Program-made: the position numbers and the translations under genes | Source: Helicobacteraceae bacterium | Lineage (GTDB): Bacteria; Campylobacterota; Campylobacteria; Campylobacterales; Sulfurimonadaceae | DNA length: 7,190 bases | Direction of reading: 5' to 3' | NCBI GenBank assembly: GCA_030613795.1 | Contig: JAUWLG010000058.1 | Location: 1 to 7,190 of the forward strand | Part shown: one piece after another, positions 5,675 to 7,190 of the stretch | How positions within the stretch are numbered: position 1 is the first letter of the stretch | Layout: every line of letters starts with the position of its first letter | Notes under the pieces: generated by a model | The model's input: only the letters and a program-made list of their open reading frames with translations | Told to the model about the DNA's origin: nothing | Databases searched by the model: none

Positions 5675-6645
5675 TGGAGTTTTTTAAACAGACAAAGACC
5701 ATTAATTTTATGGGCAAATCGAAGATGGCTATGGTCATCTCGATCGTTCTTGTTCTTAGCTCTTACGCACTTCTTCTGACTAAGGGACTTAACTTTGGTG
5801 TTGACTTTGCCGGTGGTACTATCGTTCAGGTCAAATACGCCAAAGAGGCGCCTATTGATGCAATGCGTACACAGCTCTCAAGCAACGAAATGTTCAAAGG
5901 TGCGTCTATTACGGAATTCGGTTCGCCGGATGAGGTGATCATCCGTCTTAAGACAAGTTCCAAAGATATCTCTAAAGATGTCGGTGATGTGACACGTGAA
6001 GCGCTAAAAGGTACAGGGGATTACGAGATCCGCCGTGTGGACATTGTCGGACCAAAGGTTGGAAACGAACTTCGTGAAAAAGGGGTTATGTCCCTTCTTT
6101 TAGCGATGATTGGTATCTTGATCTATGTTGCCTTTCGTTTTGAGTGGCGTTTTGCCGTTGCTTCGATCATCGCTTTGATACATGATATTTCGATCGCGAT
6201 GGGTGCACTTGCACTGACGCAGATCGATGTCAACCTTGATGTTCTAGCGGCACTTTTGACCATACTCGGATACTCACTGAATGACACGATCATCGTCTTT
6301 GACCGTATCCGTGAGGGTATCTCAAACACTAAAAGTACTGTTCTTAGTGCAGTTATCGATCAGTCGGTCACTAAGACCTTGGCACGTACAACACTGACCT
6401 CATTAACGACCTTCTTTGTGGTCTTGACACTCTTTATGTTTGGCGGTGAGATCATCCACGCCTTTGCATTTACACTTCTTGTTGGTGTGGTTGTCGGTAC
6501 CTACTCATCGATCTTTGTCGCATCACCGATTTTGATGTGGCTTGGTTTTGATATTAAAAGCTATCATGGTAAACTTGCTGAGAAGGCAAAACGCCATGCG
6601 GAAAAAGAGAAGATGCGTGCACAATTTGAGCAAGGAACTTTATAG
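5674..6645 (+). CDS. secF: protein translocase subunit SecF
   Basis: Product of 323 residues, typical of SecF. It pairs with SecD to form the 12-helix proton-driven motor. Layout: first helix about 18-36; LNFGVDFAGGTIVQVKY (39-55), the SecF signature; periplasmic domain to about 125; VGPKVG (125-130); five helices near 136-154, 159-180, 187-207, 240-256 and 262-288. GYSLNDTIIVFDRIRE (199-214) carries the conserved membrane residues D204 and D210, and IHD (169-171) is also conserved. A basic, probably helical C-terminal tail (295-323) faces the cytoplasm. The start ATG shares its first base with the last base of the secD stop (TAATG), with AGAGG 8 bases upstream (5661-5665), so the two subunits should be made in equal amounts. 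A 12-base palindrome covers the stop codon. Confidence 0.96.
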   Translation: MEFFKQTKTINFMGKSKMAMVISIVLVLSSYALLLTKGLNFGVDFAGGTIVQVKYAKEAPIDAMRTQLSSNEMFKGASITEFGSPDEVIIRLKTSSKDISKDVGDVTREALKGTGDYEIRRVDIVGPKVGNELREKGVMSLLLAMIGILIYVAFRFEWRFAVASIIALIHDISIAMGALALTQIDVNLDVLAALLTILGYSLNDTIIVFDRIREGISNTKSTVLSAVIDQSVTKTLARTTLTSLTTFFVVLTLFMFGGEIIHAFAFTLLVGVVVGTYSSIFVASPILMWLGFDIKSYHGKLAEKAKRHAEKEKMRAQFEQGTL

Positions 6646-6655
6646 TCTATAGACT
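6644..6655. repeat. 12-base palindrome at the secF stop codon
   Basis: AGTCTATAGACT is a perfect palindrome beginning within the secF TAG. It lies 15 bases before the ribosome binding site of the next gene. It has no loop as RNA and no U-run, so it is not a normal terminator; it may be chance. Confidence 0.3.
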
Positions 6656-6670
6656 GTAAAGTATATACAA

Positions 6671-6676
6671 AAGGAG
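6671..6676 (+). promoter_or_regulatory. ribosome binding site of the small membrane protein gene
   Basis: AAGGAG, a strong site, 6 bases before the ATG at 6683. It shows that this small gene is translated independently rather than by coupling to secF. Confidence 0.8.
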
Positions 6677-6682
6677 AGAGTT

Positions 6683-7021
6683 ATGGATTGGGGAAAAGTA
6701 GTATATGTCTTTTTTACGTTGATGTCACTGACGTCAACGGCAGGGTTTTTATATGAACACACTGCCGTTGCACTTTTTGTAGCGGCAAGTCTGAATCTTG
6801 TCTCTACGATCTTGAAACTCGGTGTACGTAACCTGCTTTCAGCAGAGCTTCTTGCGAGTTCTCTTGTGGCTGACCTACACCTCATTCCTGCCTTTATCTA
6901 CTTAGAGTTGATGGACAATACAGAGTGGGCTATCGCTTTGGCAATTGGCGCATTGATCGCAAACATCTTCTCTATGGCTCTTGTTATGATCGAGAGTTCA
7001 AAAACCAAAGAAGAGTATTAA
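6683..7021 (+). CDS. four-helix integral membrane protein of unknown function (DUF6394-like)
   Basis: Product of 112 residues, almost all hydrophobic. Likely helices: 5-23, 27-45, 51-76 and 82-104, with a short charged tail (SSKTKEEY). The third helix contains polar residues unusual for a lipid setting: E55, D64 and H66 in LLSAELLASSLVADLHLIPAF, just after KLGVRN (45-50). Such residues suggest ion or proton handling or contacts with a partner helix, but this is inference. I recall similar proteins between secF and leuS in Sulfurimonas-type genomes under a DUF label, probably DUF6394; I am not certain of the number. It lies 37 bases after secF with a strong AAGGAG site, so it is likely in the same transcript. 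A role beside SecDF-YajC is possible from position only. The gene is real; the function is unknown. Confidence 0.88.
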   Translation: MDWGKVVYVFFTLMSLTSTAGFLYEHTAVALFVAASLNLVSTILKLGVRNLLSAELLASSLVADLHLIPAFIYLELMDNTEWAIALAIGALIANIFSMALVMIESSKTKEEY

Positions 7022-7034
7022 TAATAGATATATT

Positions 7035-7065
7035 AATAGGTGAATGTCTAGGTACATTCACTATT
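7035..7065 (+). terminator. stem-loop between the small membrane protein gene and leuS
   Basis: GTGAATGT (7040-7047) and ACATTCAC (7054-7061) form a perfect 8-base stem with the loop CTAGGT. It extends by AATA (7035-7038) with TATT (7062-7065) past one bulged G. The following bases (TAACCTATCTTTC) are only loosely T-rich, so this is a weak terminator at best. It could equally be an mRNA-stabilising or regulatory element in the leuS leader. The orientation is inferred from the flanking genes. Confidence 0.4.
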
Positions 7066-7097
7066 TAACCTATCTTTCAATACATTTGTATAACTCC

Positions 7098-7102
7098 AGG
7101 AG
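7098..7102 (+). promoter_or_regulatory. ribosome binding site of leuS
   Basis: AGGAG, 7 bases before the TTG at 7110, with the spacer mostly T. It fixes the TTG as the start, since no ATG or GTG lies at a suitable place. Confidence 0.8.
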
Positions 7103-7109
7103 ATTTTTT

Positions 7110-7190
7110 TTGCAATATAACCCTTCAGAGATCGAAAAAAAATGGCAATCATATTGGGATGAGAATCGCAGCTTTGAGCCGGATGACTCG
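7110..7190 (+). CDS. leuS: leucine--tRNA ligase, N-terminal fragment cut by the window edge
   Basis: The 27 codons read MQYNPSEIEKKWQSYWDENR and then SFEPDDS at the window end. This is the very conserved N-terminus of bacterial leucyl-tRNA synthetase ('Y.p..iE.kWq.yW.en..F'). The enzyme charges tRNA-Leu with leucine in the cytoplasm. The HIGH and KMSKS motifs and the editing domain lie beyond the window. It starts with TTG, placed by AGGAG at 7098-7102 and by where the conserved sequence begins. The gene follows the Sec operon in the same direction after 88 bases holding a stem-loop. It may be read through from that operon or have its own promoter; TATAAC at 7089-7094 is too close to serve without removing most of the ribosome binding site. 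Confidence 0.93.
   Translation, partial: MQYNPSEIEKKWQSYWDENRSFEPDDS

Noticed and set aside
7089..7094. TATAAC as a leuS -10 box
   Set aside because: A transcript starting about 7 bases later would begin near 7101 and lose most of the AGGAG ribosome binding site.
1..7190. CRISPR arrays, insertion sequences, phage genes, toxin-antitoxin or defence systems
   Set aside because: I found no regularly spaced repeats, transposase-like frames, terminal repeats or recognisable defence proteins; nearly all of the sequence is accounted for by housekeeping genes.

Overview
The window looks like core chromosome of a member of the Campylobacterota (formerly Epsilonproteobacteria), probably a Sulfurimonas- or Sulfuricurvum-like sulfur oxidiser. 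I infer this from the gene order yajC-secD-secF-small membrane protein-leuS next to a divergent short lnt, from the wording of the proteins, and from promoters with a good -10 box behind T-rich tracts but no clear -35 box. Genus-level placement is a guess. There is no sign of mobile DNA, CRISPR, rRNA or tRNA, and no gene-free stretch longer than about 230 bases.

Left half, minus strand (reading right to left from about 3614 to 229): lnt (apolipoprotein N-acyltransferase), a 165-base gap with a structured leader, then a tight group of cysK (O-acetylserine sulfhydrylase A), a short class IV PLP aminotransferase/lyase of the PabC type, and a 153-residue protein whose residue pattern resembles the SspB adaptor of the ClpXP protease. 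The last three genes overlap by 8 and 11-14 bases, so they are probably one translationally coupled unit. Bases 1-228 hold no secure gene. They may contain the tail of a convergent plus-strand gene ending at 75, followed by a cluster of short inverted repeats.

Middle (3615-3840): a divergent promoter region. The same 9-mer, TTGTATAAT, lies immediately upstream of lnt on one strand and of yajC on the other, with several TGCAC/GTGCA half-sites between them. The lnt box is so close to its ATG that the mRNA may be leaderless or nearly so.

Right half, plus strand: yajC (3841-4107), secD (4091-5674) and secF (5674-6645) form an overlapping Sec accessory operon. It is followed by a 112-residue four-helix membrane protein of unknown function (6683-7021), a stem-loop, and the first 27 codons of leuS, which starts with TTG at 7110. 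YajC, SecD and SecF form the membrane complex that assists SecYEG and uses the proton gradient to pull exported proteins across. Lnt acts later in the envelope, on lipoproteins delivered by Sec, so the two divergent units meet functionally in envelope biogenesis.

Most of the window is ordinary housekeeping. The points most worth checking are the SspB-like protein, the structured cysK leader, the unknown membrane protein tied to the Sec operon, and the near-leaderless lnt start.
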